64,000 bases of DNA from Ideonella oryzae (GTDB lineage Bacteria; Pseudomonadota; Gammaproteobacteria; Burkholderiales; Burkholderiaceae_C). Location: the NCBI RefSeq assembly GCF_024055665.1, contig NZ_JAMXMC010000008.1:186001-250000 (forward strand), given 5' to 3'. Positions 26,115 to 35,000 of this stretch are shown here, one piece after another (the stretch's first letter is position 1; the number at the start of each line of letters is the position of its first letter). The notes under the pieces are model-generated. The model saw only the letters and a list, made by a program, of their open reading frames with translations. It ran no database searches and was not told the DNA's origin. The position numbers and the translations under genes are program-made.

Positions 26115-27289
26115 GAAGGATTCCTCTCGGAGGTGGCGGGCACAGCGGTCTTGTCTTGAGCCTGCAGATGGCGGTAGATGCGCCCGCGGGAGATGCCCAG
26201 CCGCTTGGCGGCCAGTGACACATTGCCCCCGCAGGCGGCCAGGGTTTGGTCGATCAGGGCGCGGCTGGCATCGGCCAGGCGTGGCGAGGCCAGGGCCGTC
26301 TCCTCGTCCGGTGGGTCCTGCGCTGGCGGTGGCGCCAGGGCACCGGCGGCGGGCAGGCGCAGGCTGCTTCGCAGCCAGACCGTGAGGCCGCTGGGCAGAC
26401 ACAGGGGGCGAACCACCCCCTCGAGCGCCGGCCAGCCGGCGGCTTCGCCCAGCAGCCCCTGGACCGAGGGCATCGGCCCGCCTTCCCAGCCGGTCAGGCG
26501 ACGCGCGACACCGTTGAGCCAGATCACCTGCCCCTGCGCATCCACCCCCAGCAGGGCGGCCAGCGGCGTGCCCAACAGGTCCGGCGAGGTCTGGAACTCC
26601 AGCAGCCCGTCGACATCGGCCTGCTGCCGCAGCAACTGGTTCTCAATGGCCGAGGCGTACTGGCTCACCACCGCCACCGGGTCAAAACCGAAAGCCGGCG
26701 CCTGGGTCATCAGCAGCACGGTTCCCACCAACTGTCCCCTCACATCAAGCACCGGCGCCGCCGCATCCTGACACTGCCCCCAGGCCTCGTAGAAGTGCTC
26801 TCCCCGGCGCACCTGGATGGCGGAGCCCTGCGCCAAGGCCAGTGCCACGGCATTGGTGCCCAGGGCGGCCTCGGACCAGTCGGTCCCGGCCCGCAGTCCC
26901 ACCTCACTCGGCGGGGCCCAGGCTTCGGCACCGGCCGCTTCGAGCACGACGCCGCGGCCATCCGTGAGACCGATGGCCGCCGGACTGGCCTGCAGCGCCG
27001 CCGCCAGTTCCTGCAACGGGCCGTGTGCGGCCAGGCACAGCGCGCGAGCCTGCCGGCGCGCGCTGTCCAGGCGCAGGGCGCTCAGTCCTACGTGTCCTGG
27101 CCAGGCGGCCGGATCATGCCCCGCGCCAGCGCAACGCCCCCAGGAGGCCAGCACCGGCTCCGACACCAGCCCGGTCGGGCGCTCGCCCGCGCCGAAGAAG
27201 CGCTCGCGCGCCAGCGCCAGGCGTTGCTCGGGGGTAGAGAAGAAGGGGCCGGCGGTGAGGCCCTGGGCACAGGGGGACGAAGAAGGCAT
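26111..27289 (-). CDS. AcoR-like transcriptional regulator lacking the sigma-54 AAA+ domain
   Basis: About 392 aa. An N-terminal GAF-type sensor domain (GTDWSEAALGTNAVALAL, HFYEAWGQCQDAAAPV) of the AcoR/propionate-regulator type is followed by a PAS-like segment and a C-terminal Fis-type helix-turn-helix (SLAAKRLGISRGRIYRHL). The AAA+ ATPase that contacts sigma-54 in AcoR is missing, so it should act with sigma-70 RNA polymerase or as a repressor. The ATG at 27289 is chosen; an in-frame TTG nine codons upstream is possible. It overlaps the next gene by 4 bases and lies between two acyl-CoA synthetase genes, which it most likely controls. Confidence 0.85.
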   Translation of the reverse strand: MPSSSPCAQGLTAGPFFSTPEQRLALARERFFGAGERPTGLVSEPVLASWGRCAGAGHDPAAWPGHVGLSALRLDSARRQARALCLAAHGPLQELAAALQASPAAIGLTDGRGVVLEAAGAEAWAPPSEVGLRAGTDWSEAALGTNAVALALAQGSAIQVRRGEHFYEAWGQCQDAAAPVLDVRGQLVGTVLLMTQAPAFGFDPVAVVSQYASAIENQLLRQQADVDGLLEFQTSPDLLGTPLAALLGVDAQGQVIWLNGVARRLTGWEGGPMPSVQGLLGEAAGWPALEGVVRPLCLPSGLTVWLRSSLRLPAAGALAPPPAQDPPDEETALASPRLADASRALIDQTLAACGGNVSLAAKRLGISRGRIYRHLQAQDKTAVPATSERNPS

Positions 27290-27340
27290 GGACAGGCGCG
27301 TGCTGCACTGCGGCAAGCACGGCCGCCAGCCTAACGGCTG

Positions 27341-29047
27341 TCAGCGTTTCGCCAAAGCGGGGAAATCCTCCTCCCAGTACTCGCGCTCGCCACGTTGCCC
27401 CTCGGCCACACGCTGGGCCTCGCCCTTGCGCAGCACCGCGCGCTGGATCTTGCCGGAGATGGTCTTGGGCAGGGTGGCGAACTCGATGCGCCGGATGCGC
27501 TTGTACGGCGCCAGATGCTCGCGGCAGAAGCTGAAGATTGACAGCGCTGCCTCCGGCCCTTCCTCCACGCCATCGCGCAGCACGATGACCGCCTTGGGCA
27601 CCGACAGGCGCAGCGGGTCCGGGCTGGGGATGACTGCAGCCTCCACCACATCCGGGTGCTCGATCAGCACCGATTCCAGCTCGAAGGGGCTGAGCCGGTA
27701 GTCCGAGGACTTGAACACGTCGTCAGCCCGGCCGACGTAGGTGATGTAGCCCTGCGCGTCGCGCTGGGCCACGTCGCCGGTGCGGTAGCGGCCGTTGCGC
27801 ATCACCTGCTCGGTCTTCTCCGGGTCGCCCGCATAGCCCAGCATCAGGCCCAGGGGCCGCGCATCGCCCAGCTCCAGGCTCACCTCGCCCTCTTCCACCG
27901 CCTGGTCGTCGATGTCCAGCAGCACCACCTTGTAGCCCGGCAGCGGCCGGCCCATGCTGCCTTCCTTCACCGGCTGGCCGGGGGTGTTGCCGATCTGGCA
28001 GGTGGTCTCCGACTGGCCGAAGCCGTCGCGGATGGTCAGGCCCCAGGCCCGGCGCACCTGATCGATCACTTCCGGATTGAGCGGCTCGCCCGCGCCCACC
28101 AGTTCACGCAGGCTGACCTTCCAGGCCGCCAGGTCCTGCTGGATCAGCATGCGCCACACCGTCGGCGGGGCGCACAGCGAGGTCACGCCCTTGGCCTGCA
28201 GCACGTCGAGCAAGGCCGGTGCCTGGAAGCGGCTGTAGTTGTAGATGAACACACAGGCCCCGGCATTCCAGGGCGCAAAGAAGCAGCTCCAGGCATGCTT
28301 GGCCCAGCCCGGCGAGGAGATGTTCAGGTGGATGTCGCCCGGCTTCAGGCCGATCCAGTACATGGTCGACAGATGCCCCACCGGGTAGCTCTGATGGCTG
28401 TGCAGCACCAGCTTGGGCTTGGACGTGGTGCCCGAGGTGAAGTACAGCAGCAGCGGGTCGCTGGCGAGCGTCTGTCCTTCGGGGGCGAAGTCCGCCGAAG
28501 CCTCGTAGGCCTGCTCGAAGCGCTGCCAGCCGGCCACGTCTGCGCCCACCACGATGCGGGTGTACTGGCCGGGCATCTCGTCGAACTTGCTGGCGTGGGC
28601 ATGGCCGACGATCACATGCTTGACGTCGCCGCGGTCGAATCGGTCGCGCAGGTCATCGCCCACCAGCAGTGTGGTGGCCGGGATCATCACCGCGCCCAGC
28701 TTGATCAAGCCCAGCATGGCCTCCCACAGCGGGCGCTCGTTGGCCAGCATCAGCAGCACCCGGTCGCCGCGTCGCACGCCCTGGGCGTGCAGCCAGTTCG
28801 CCGCCTGGCTGGAACGCTGCGACAATTGGGCAAAGCTCAGCTTCTCCTCGCGTCCGTCCTCCTCGACGATCCACAGGGCGGGAGCCGCGTTGTCACGGGC
28901 CATCACGTCAAAGTAGTCCAGCGCCCAATTGAAGCGCTCCAGTGCCGGCCATTGGAAGCCGGCATAGGCGGCGGCGTAGTCCTCGCGGTGGTCCTGCAGA
29001 AACTGGCGGGCCTGGAGAAAGGCTTGCGTGGCGGCGTTGTCGCTCAT
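27341..29047 (-). CDS. AMP-dependent acyl-CoA synthetase (second paralogue)
   Basis: A 568-aa ANL-superfamily ligase with the same architecture as the gene at 24411-26114: the motif YFTSGTTSKPKLVLHSH, the segment GHLSTMYWIGLKPGD, GFGQSETT, YRTGDV and the C-terminal TLPKTISGKIQR. Length and long identical blocks show a duplication. The ATG at 29047 (MSDNAATQ) is used; an extra 19 residues upstream look non-coding. It starts the minus-strand cluster ligase-regulator-ligase. An 8-5-8 perfect palindrome lies about 91 bases upstream. Confidence 0.92.
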   Translation of the reverse strand: MSDNAATQAFLQARQFLQDHREDYAAAYAGFQWPALERFNWALDYFDVMARDNAAPALWIVEEDGREEKLSFAQLSQRSSQAANWLHAQGVRRGDRVLLMLANERPLWEAMLGLIKLGAVMIPATTLLVGDDLRDRFDRGDVKHVIVGHAHASKFDEMPGQYTRIVVGADVAGWQRFEQAYEASADFAPEGQTLASDPLLLYFTSGTTSKPKLVLHSHQSYPVGHLSTMYWIGLKPGDIHLNISSPGWAKHAWSCFFAPWNAGACVFIYNYSRFQAPALLDVLQAKGVTSLCAPPTVWRMLIQQDLAAWKVSLRELVGAGEPLNPEVIDQVRRAWGLTIRDGFGQSETTCQIGNTPGQPVKEGSMGRPLPGYKVVLLDIDDQAVEEGEVSLELGDARPLGLMLGYAGDPEKTEQVMRNGRYRTGDVAQRDAQGYITYVGRADDVFKSSDYRLSPFELESVLIEHPDVVEAAVIPSPDPLRLSVPKAVIVLRDGVEEGPEAALSIFSFCREHLAPYKRIRRIEFATLPKTISGKIQRAVLRKGEAQRVAEGQRGEREYWEEDFPALAKR

Positions 29048-29137
29048 GGCAGATGGCTCGGCGGCATGGATGAAGATGCCGGTGAGCTTAGGCAGACCGG
29101 CCAAGGGCCGGAAGCCTGGGGGAAGCCCGCATGCACC

Positions 29138-29158
29138 GGTGTTCCGGCGCGGAACACC
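29138..29158. promoter_or_regulatory. Palindrome upstream of the acyl-CoA synthetase
   Basis: Perfect 8-5-8 palindrome GGTGTTCC-N5-GGAACACC, centred about 100 bases before the ligase start at 29047. A dimeric regulator such as the AcoR-like protein encoded in the cluster is the obvious candidate. I find no GG-N10-GC sigma-54 promoter near it. Confidence 0.5.
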
Positions 29159-29259
29159 TCGCCTTGCATCAGATCAAGGGCTTGCGTGAATCAGCGGCGG
29201 TATTTTCGACTCGCGGGTATTCACCGTGCGGAAAGGCTGGCCCGATTTGTGCAGCTGCG

Positions 29260-29278
29260 CGATAATAAGAGGTTATCG
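29260..29278. promoter_or_regulatory. Inverted repeat before the small Cys-containing gene
   Basis: Inverted repeat CGATAA-N7-TTATCG in a locally AT-rich stretch about 75 bases before the gene at 29354. It could be an operator or part of a promoter (TAATAA inside). Function unknown. Confidence 0.35.
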
Positions 29279-29353
29279 AAGCAGACCTTACCACCCACAA
29301 GGCGGTTTGTCTGCCAAACCGGTTGTTGAACTTTTTCGTTTGAGGAGCGTATT

Positions 29354-29596
29354 CTGGCCAAGGACGATCCCAAGACCGCCATCGACGCCGGTGGTCTGCG
29401 TTACCGCTCGAAAGTGGCGGGTTCTCCCTTCTCCGCGACAGGTGCCTTCGGCGCCGCCACGATGTCGTGTTTCCTGTGTGGCAAGCATCGCCCCCGAGCC
29501 CAGCTGAAATCCCGCAAGCTGCTCGGCAAATCCCAAGCCGTGTGTGCGCCTTCGTGCAAAGAGCTCGAAGCCATGCTGGCTGCCAATAAATCCTGA
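29354..29596 (+). CDS. Small conserved Cys-containing protein with probable CTG start
   Basis: An 80-aa basic protein. The C-terminal half has CFLCGKHRPRAQLKSRKLLG and then VCAPSC, a CxxC..CxxxC pattern that suggests a metal-binding ribbon. The only SD in reach is GAGGAG at 29342-29347, and the only acceptable start after it is CTG at 29354 (or ATT 29351). A GTG at 29414 is in frame but would cut off LAKDDPKTAIDAGGLRYRSK, which reads like part of the protein, and has no SD. The in-frame TGA at 29327 excludes longer forms. A terminator follows. Function unknown; I think it resembles a conserved hypothetical family of Burkholderiales, from memory only. Confidence 0.7.
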   Translation: MAKDDPKTAIDAGGLRYRSKVAGSPFSATGAFGAATMSCFLCGKHRPRAQLKSRKLLGKSQAVCAPSCKELEAMLAANKS

Positions 29597-29607
29597 TTTC
29601 GCCTCAC

Positions 29608-29641
29608 CGGCGCACCGCTTTCACGGCGGTGCGCCGTTTTT
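29608..29641 (+). terminator. Rho-independent terminator
   Basis: Perfect 11-bp stem CGGCGCACCGC/GCGGTGCGCCG with a 7-base loop (29608-29636) and a T tract. It ends the small gene 12 bases after its stop. Confidence 0.93.
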
Positions 29642-29661
29642 GTTGGTGAGTTCGAGCCCAC

Positions 29662-30015
29662 ATGCACGACGCCGAGTCGCCCTTGCCCAGCGAATTGCCC
29701 GAGCCTGACTCGGCCCTGCCTGCGTCGGATGCGCTGCGGCAGCCACTTTCGCGACGCGAGCGGACGGCTGTGATCGCCCGCATCGAGGCGCTGATGGAGT
29801 ATTGGGCCATCACGGTGGCCGATCTGGAGGGGGACACACCGGACCTGCCCCCGCCGGCTGCCGCCCCCCGCGCGGTCAAGTACCGCCATCCCGTCACCGG
29901 CGACACCTGGGACGGTGACGGTCCTCACCCCGACTGGTTGCGCAGCGCCCTGCTCAAGGAAGGCTATCGCCTGGACGAGCTGCGCCCGGGTCCAACATCC
30001 GAAGCAGACCACTGA
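29662..30015 (+). CDS. H-NS family nucleoid-associated protein
   Basis: A 117-aa protein. The C-terminus carries the H-NS-type DNA-binding module KYRHPVTGDTWDGDGPHPDWL at about 73-93; the family core is usually YRHPxTGETWSGRGRxPxWV. The N-terminal half (Pro/Ser-rich, then ERTAVIARIEALMEYW) gives a weak oligomerisation helix. An acidic residue replaces a basic one in the DNA-contact loop (GDGPHP instead of GRGRQP), so minor-groove binding may be altered. It overlaps the 3' end of recD by 62 bases in convergent orientation. Confidence 0.82.
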   Translation: MHDAESPLPSELPEPDSALPASDALRQPLSRRERTAVIARIEALMEYWAITVADLEGDTPDLPPPAAAPRAVKYRHPVTGDTWDGDGPHPDWLRSALLKEGYRLDELRPGPTSEADH

Positions 30016-32089
30016 CCCGCCGGGTCGGCTGCTGCACCGCCTCCTCCAGGGCCCCGGCGCGGGCCGTGACCAGCGTGAAGGCTTCACGGGCCCGGGTGAT
30101 GCCGGTGTAGACCAGCTCGCGGCTCAGCAGCGAGCCAGCCTGCTCGGGCAGCACCAGAACGGTGTGCCAGAACTCCGAACCCTGGCTCTTGTGCACCGTC
30201 ATGGCGAACGCCGTCTCGACATGGGCCAGGCGGCCCACGCCCACCGAGCGCAGGGTTTCGCCGTCCAGGAACCAGGCCCGCAGTGCCTCGCTGCGCGCGC
30301 CGGGCAGCACCATGCCGATGTCGCCGTTGAACACGCCCAGGGCCGGGTCGTTGCGTGTGACCATCACCGGCCGGCCCACGTACCACTCGCCCTGTGGCCG
30401 CAAGCCCAGCCGGGCCAGGGCCTGTGGCACGGCGCGGTTCAGGGCTTCGGTGCCCCAGGCCCCGTCGCGCACGGCGCACAGCAGGCGAAAGCGGTCGAAG
30501 GCAGTGAGCACCCGGCGCACCCAGTCTTCATGGGCCCGCTGCACCGGCTCGCCCCCACCGGGCGCGGGCCGGTCCTTCAGCAGGGCCACATAGGCTCCAT
30601 AGCCCCCCGGGGCACCGTCCCGACCCGCGCAGGCCAGTGACAGCAGCGCCTCGGGCTGACCGCCCTGCAGGGCGCGGATCGCCGGATCCTCGGCCTGGGC
30701 GCGCGTGGCCAGCAGGGCCTGCACGGCCGCACGGTCCCCGGCGTTGACGGCCTGGGCCAGCTGGCCGATGGCGCCGCCGAAGCGCCGGCTCTCGCGCAGC
30801 ATCACGGTGTGCTGGGCCAGGCGCGGGCCGGCATCGTCGGCGTACTCGGCGGGCAGTTGCACGCCAGCGCTGGCGGCCAGGTGGGCGCGGGTGGCCGCGT
30901 CGTAACGGCCGGCCACCGCATCGCGGCACAGGTCGCCCAGCACCGCCCCGGCCTCCACCGAAGCCAGCTGGTCCTTGTCGCCCAGCAGCACCAGCCGGGC
31001 CCCGGGCGGCAGCGCGGCCAGCACGGCGGCCATCATCTCCAGGTGGACCATGGAGGCCTCGTCCACGATCAGCACGTCCAGCTCCAGCGGGTGGCGGGCA
31101 TCGTGGCGGAAGGCGCGCCGGTCGGGCCGGGCCCCCAGCAGCGCGTGCAGGGTGCGCGCGGCGCCGATGCGCTCGGTCAGCTCCCGCAGGTCGAGCAGCC
31201 CGTCCAGGCCGGCTTCCAGCTGCCCCAGGGCGCTGTCGATGGCCTGCTTGAGCCGCGCAGCCGCCTTGCCGGTGGGCGCGGCCAGGGCCACGCGCAGCTG
31301 GGTCGGGTCCGGCGCCTGGGCCAGCAGCAGGGCCAGCAGCCGGGCGGCGGTGTAGGTCTTGCCGGTGCCCGGTCCGCCGGTGATGACGGTCAGCCGGCCG
31401 CGCAGGGCCAGGGCACAGGCGGCCTTCTGCCAGTCCACCCACTCACGCGGCGGGAACAGGCGGTCCAGCCAGGCCCGCGCCTGGGCCAGCGCGCCGGGTT
31501 CCAGCGCCTGGGCCGGCTCCTCACCGCAACGCTGGCGCACCGCCTGGGCCACCGCCCGCTCGTGGTGCCAGTAGCGCCGCAGGTAGAGCATCTCGCCTTC
31601 CAGCACCAGCGGTTGGCCGGTGTCGGGCGCGGTCTCGGTGGCCCGCACCGTGGCGCTGCGGGTCAGCTGCTGCTGCAGCGCGACCAGCGAGGCCGTGGCT
31701 CCGGTGCCTTGCCAGGCCCCATCCCAAGCGGCGTCCCAGGCGGCCAGGCCCTCGGTGGGCCAGGCCAGCAGGCGGGACGGCTGCGTCATCAGCTCGCGCA
31801 GGTCCAGGCCGGTGTGACCGTGTCCCTCCAGATGGGCCAGGGCCGCCGCGCAGAGCAGCAGCGCGGGCGGGGCCTCGGGGTCCAGCTCGGCGAGCAGGGC
31901 CGCCAGCGCGCCGTCGAGCCGGCGCAGCCAGCCCGCGGCCACCCACTGGCGCAGCAAGGCCAGGGTGCCGGCCGGCAAATCGGCCGCAGGCGCCGCCGAG
32001 GCCGGCCCGCTGGCAGCAGCGGCCTCGTCCGCGCGCTCCTCGTCGTCATCGCCATCGAAAAGCGATCGCGTCAGGTCGTTGCTCAGCAT
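29954..32089 (-). CDS. recD: Exodeoxyribonuclease V subunit alpha
   Basis: 5'-3' helicase of RecBCD, which resects double-strand breaks. It is 711 aa. The N-terminal domain is acidic. Walker A is ITGGPGTGKTYTAARL, Walker B DEASMVHLEMM, and the C-terminal motif MTVHKSQGSEFWHTVLVLP precedes the motif VI-like YTGITRAREAF. The ATG at 32089 overlaps the recB stop as ATGCTGA, so translation is coupled. The final 62 bases overlap the convergent H-NS-like gene. Longer extensions upstream of this ATG are Ala/Arg-rich and lie in recB. Confidence 0.94.
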   Translation of the reverse strand: MLSNDLTRSLFDGDDDEERADEAAAASGPASAAPAADLPAGTLALLRQWVAAGWLRRLDGALAALLAELDPEAPPALLLCAAALAHLEGHGHTGLDLRELMTQPSRLLAWPTEGLAAWDAAWDGAWQGTGATASLVALQQQLTRSATVRATETAPDTGQPLVLEGEMLYLRRYWHHERAVAQAVRQRCGEEPAQALEPGALAQARAWLDRLFPPREWVDWQKAACALALRGRLTVITGGPGTGKTYTAARLLALLLAQAPDPTQLRVALAAPTGKAAARLKQAIDSALGQLEAGLDGLLDLRELTERIGAARTLHALLGARPDRRAFRHDARHPLELDVLIVDEASMVHLEMMAAVLAALPPGARLVLLGDKDQLASVEAGAVLGDLCRDAVAGRYDAATRAHLAASAGVQLPAEYADDAGPRLAQHTVMLRESRRFGGAIGQLAQAVNAGDRAAVQALLATRAQAEDPAIRALQGGQPEALLSLACAGRDGAPGGYGAYVALLKDRPAPGGGEPVQRAHEDWVRRVLTAFDRFRLLCAVRDGAWGTEALNRAVPQALARLGLRPQGEWYVGRPVMVTRNDPALGVFNGDIGMVLPGARSEALRAWFLDGETLRSVGVGRLAHVETAFAMTVHKSQGSEFWHTVLVLPEQAGSLLSRELVYTGITRAREAFTLVTARAGALEEAVQQPTRRVSGLLRMLDPGAARPGDSLP

Positions 32090-35000
32090 GTCGTGGCCTC
32101 CGTGGCCGGGGTCCCGCCCAGCCAGGCATCCAGGGCGTCCAGCAGGGCCAGGGGCGGCGGCAGGTGCACGGTGCCGCGGGTCGGCCCGTCGATGCCGCGC
32201 AGGAAGAGGTAGAGCGCGCCGCCCAACTGGGCCTCGGGCCGGTAGGCATCGCCCAGGCGGGCGCGCAGCAGGCGGTGCAGGGCCAGCAGGTAGAGCGCGG
32301 CCTGCACGTCGTAGCGGTGGTGAAGCATGGCCGCGTCCAGCGCCTCGGGGCTGTAGGCCCGGCCGTCGGGCCCGAGCTGGTTGCTCTTGTAGTCCAGCAC
32401 CCAGTAGCGGCCGTCGTGCTCGAACACCAGGTCGGCAAAGCCCATCAGCATGCCGTGCAGCTCCCGCGCGCTCAGGGCCGGGCGGGGCTGGCCGGGCAGC
32501 AGATGGGCCTGGCACAGCGCATCCAGTTCGGCCACCGGCAGCTTTTCGGCCGGTAGCCAGAACTCCATCTCGGGCAGCAGGCGCTGCAGGTCGGCCAGCG
32601 GTGCGCCCAGGCCCGGCAGCGGCGTGTGCAGCAGCGTCTGCAGCCAGTGCACCACGTCCGGCGCGGCCGCCTCGCGGCCGGTGCGGGTGATGCGTCGGGC
32701 CAGGGCCTCGGCCACCATCGGTTCCTCGGCGCGGTCAAAACCCTCCTGGGCCAGCCATTCCAGCTGGTCGTGCAGGAAGTTGCCCGCCAGGGCCCCGCGT
32801 TCGAAGCGGTGCCAGGCCGGCGCGTTGTCCGCCGTGGCGGCGCGCAGCATGGCGCCGGGCACCGGTTCGGCATCAGGCTCGTCGTCGGCCGGCCGCGGGG
32901 CCTGGGTGACGCCCAGGCTGGGCACGCCACCCAGGTCGCGCACCAGGGCCGAAAAGCTGCCGATGCCCCAGCGGCGGTCGAACTGGCCGGCGTAGACCGG
33001 GGCCTCGGCCAGGGGCAGCGGTGCCTCGCGCGGGGCCAGCGGGGTCAGGCCCACCGCCGGGCCGGCTGGCTGCAGGGCGATGTCCCGGCAGCCGGCGGCC
33101 CAGCCGACCAGCGCCTGGGCCAGGGCCTCGGGCGTGGTGGCCTCGGGGCCGGCCAGCAGCCAGCCGGCCGCGCTGCGATGGGTCTGGCAGGCGGGGCTGT
33201 TGCCGATGGTCAGCGCGGTGAAGCCCAGCCACAGGGCATGGCGGGCCCGGGTCAGGGCCACGTAGAACAAGCGCAGGTCCTCGCGCAGGCGCTCCTGTTC
33301 GGCCCATGCCAGGTCGTCCTTGCCCGGAGCCAGCACCAGGCGGGGTTGGCCCGCGTCGTCCTCGCGCAGCACGAAGGGTGTGCTGCGCCCGTCGGCCGGG
33401 CGCAGGCTGGTGGCAAAGGGCAGACAGACCACTGGGTACTCCAGGCCCTTGCTCTTGTGCACGGTGATGACCTGCACCAGGTCGGCATCGCTTTCCAGGC
33501 GGACGATCTGCTCGTCGCCGCCACCGCCACGGCCCTGCTGGGCGTCGTCGATGGCCTCGGCCAGCCAGCGGATCAGAGCCTGCTCGCCTTCCAGCCGCGC
33601 GCTCTGGGCCTGCAGCAGCTCGGCCAGGTGCAGCAGGTTGGTCAGGCGGCGTTCGCCCTCGGGCTGACTCAGCCAACGCGCGCCCAGGTCCAGGCGGTGC
33701 ACCGTCTGGCGCACCAGGGGCAGCACGCCCTGCGCCTGCCACAGGGCCTGCAGCTGGCGCATCAGCTCGGCATAGGGGTCGAAGGCCTCGTCGTCGTCGG
33801 CCAGCTGCTGCAGCGTGGCCAGCGGCAGGCCCAGGGTGCGGGTGGCCAGGGCGGCGCGCACCAGCCGGGTGTCCTGCGGTTGGGCCACGGCCTGCAACCA
33901 GCGCAGCAGGTCGGCGGCCTCGTCGCTGGCCAGCACCGATTCGCGGTCGGACAGGTACACCGAGGCCACCTGCCGGCGCCGCAGCGCGGCCCGCACGGCC
34001 CGGGCCTCGCGCCCGCTGCGCACCAGCACCGCGATGTCGGCCGGGCGCAGGCGCTGCACGCCCTGCCCCGTGCGCTCGAAGCCCGTCTGAGGCCCGTTGA
34101 GCCATTGCACGATCTGCTCGGCGCATCGTTCGGCCATGGGGCGCAAGTGCTGTTCGAAGGCGCGCGGCAGCAGGTCGTGCACCAGGGTCAGCGCCGGTAC
34201 CCCCTCGCCGTCGTGCACCAGGCGTTCGGCCCGGCCCCGGGCCCCCACGGGTTCGAGGGGCACCGGGTTGCCGGCCGCGCTGCGGTAGCCGAAGGCGCCC
34301 TCTCCCGGCCGGGCCTCGGCCTGGGCAAACCCATGGTTGACCGCGGCCACCAGGGCCTGGGTGGAGCGGAAGTTGGTGCCGAGCATGTGGTGCCGGCCCT
34401 CGGTGGCCTGGCGCGCGCGCAGGTAGCTGCCGATGTCGGCGCCCCGGAAGCGGTAGATGGACTGTTTGGGGTCGCCGATCAGCAGCAGCGCGGTGTCGGG
34501 CGCGTTGTCCGCCACGCGGTAGAGCCGGTCAAAGAGCGCGTACTGCAGGGCCGAGGTGTCCTGGAATTCGTCGATCAGGGCCACCGGGGTCTGGCCGACG
34601 ATGCGCTGGCGCAGGGCCTCGCCACGCGGCCCGTCCAGGGCCTGCAGCAGGCGCTGCTGCAGATCGGCAAAGCCGAACTGGGCGGCCTGGCGCTTGAGCA
34701 GGGCCAGGCGCGCGGCGATGCGGGCCGCCGCATGCAGGCGCAGGGTGTCGCGCACCGACGGCAGGCCGGCCAGGGCCGCGGGCAAGGCCTCCAGTTCGGC
34801 CAGCGCGGGGGGCCAGGCCGGCGGAGGCAGATCGGGCTTGCGGGCCTCCAGCAGGCCGGCCACGGTCAGCCGTGTCCAGCCGGTTTTCAGGTCGGGCTGG
34901 TCGGGGGCGTCCGGCCCGCCACGGCCCCAGGCCGCCAGGTTGTCCAGCCACTTGCCGAAATTGGCCGGCTTGAGCTTGGCGCCGTTCCAGGCGCCCTTGT

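Larger units (their letters stand above)
29048..29353. other. Intergenic region between divergent genes, 306 bases
   Basis: This gap holds no recognisable gene. It contains two inverted repeats (29138-29158 and 29260-29278, listed separately) and a 7-bp hairpin CGGTTTG/CAAACCG at 29303-29321, just before the small gene. A TGA at 29327-29329 closes the small gene's frame, so its start must lie after this point. Confidence 0.7.

Noticed and set aside
29048-29160. Sigma-54 promoter for the acyl-CoA synthetase
   Set aside because: No GG-N10-GC pair with the right context was found on the minus strand, and the regulator lacks the AAA+ domain.
29414-29596. GTG at 29414 as start of the small gene
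   Set aside because: No SD, and it cuts within a segment that looks conserved; CTG at 29354 is preceded by GAGGAG.
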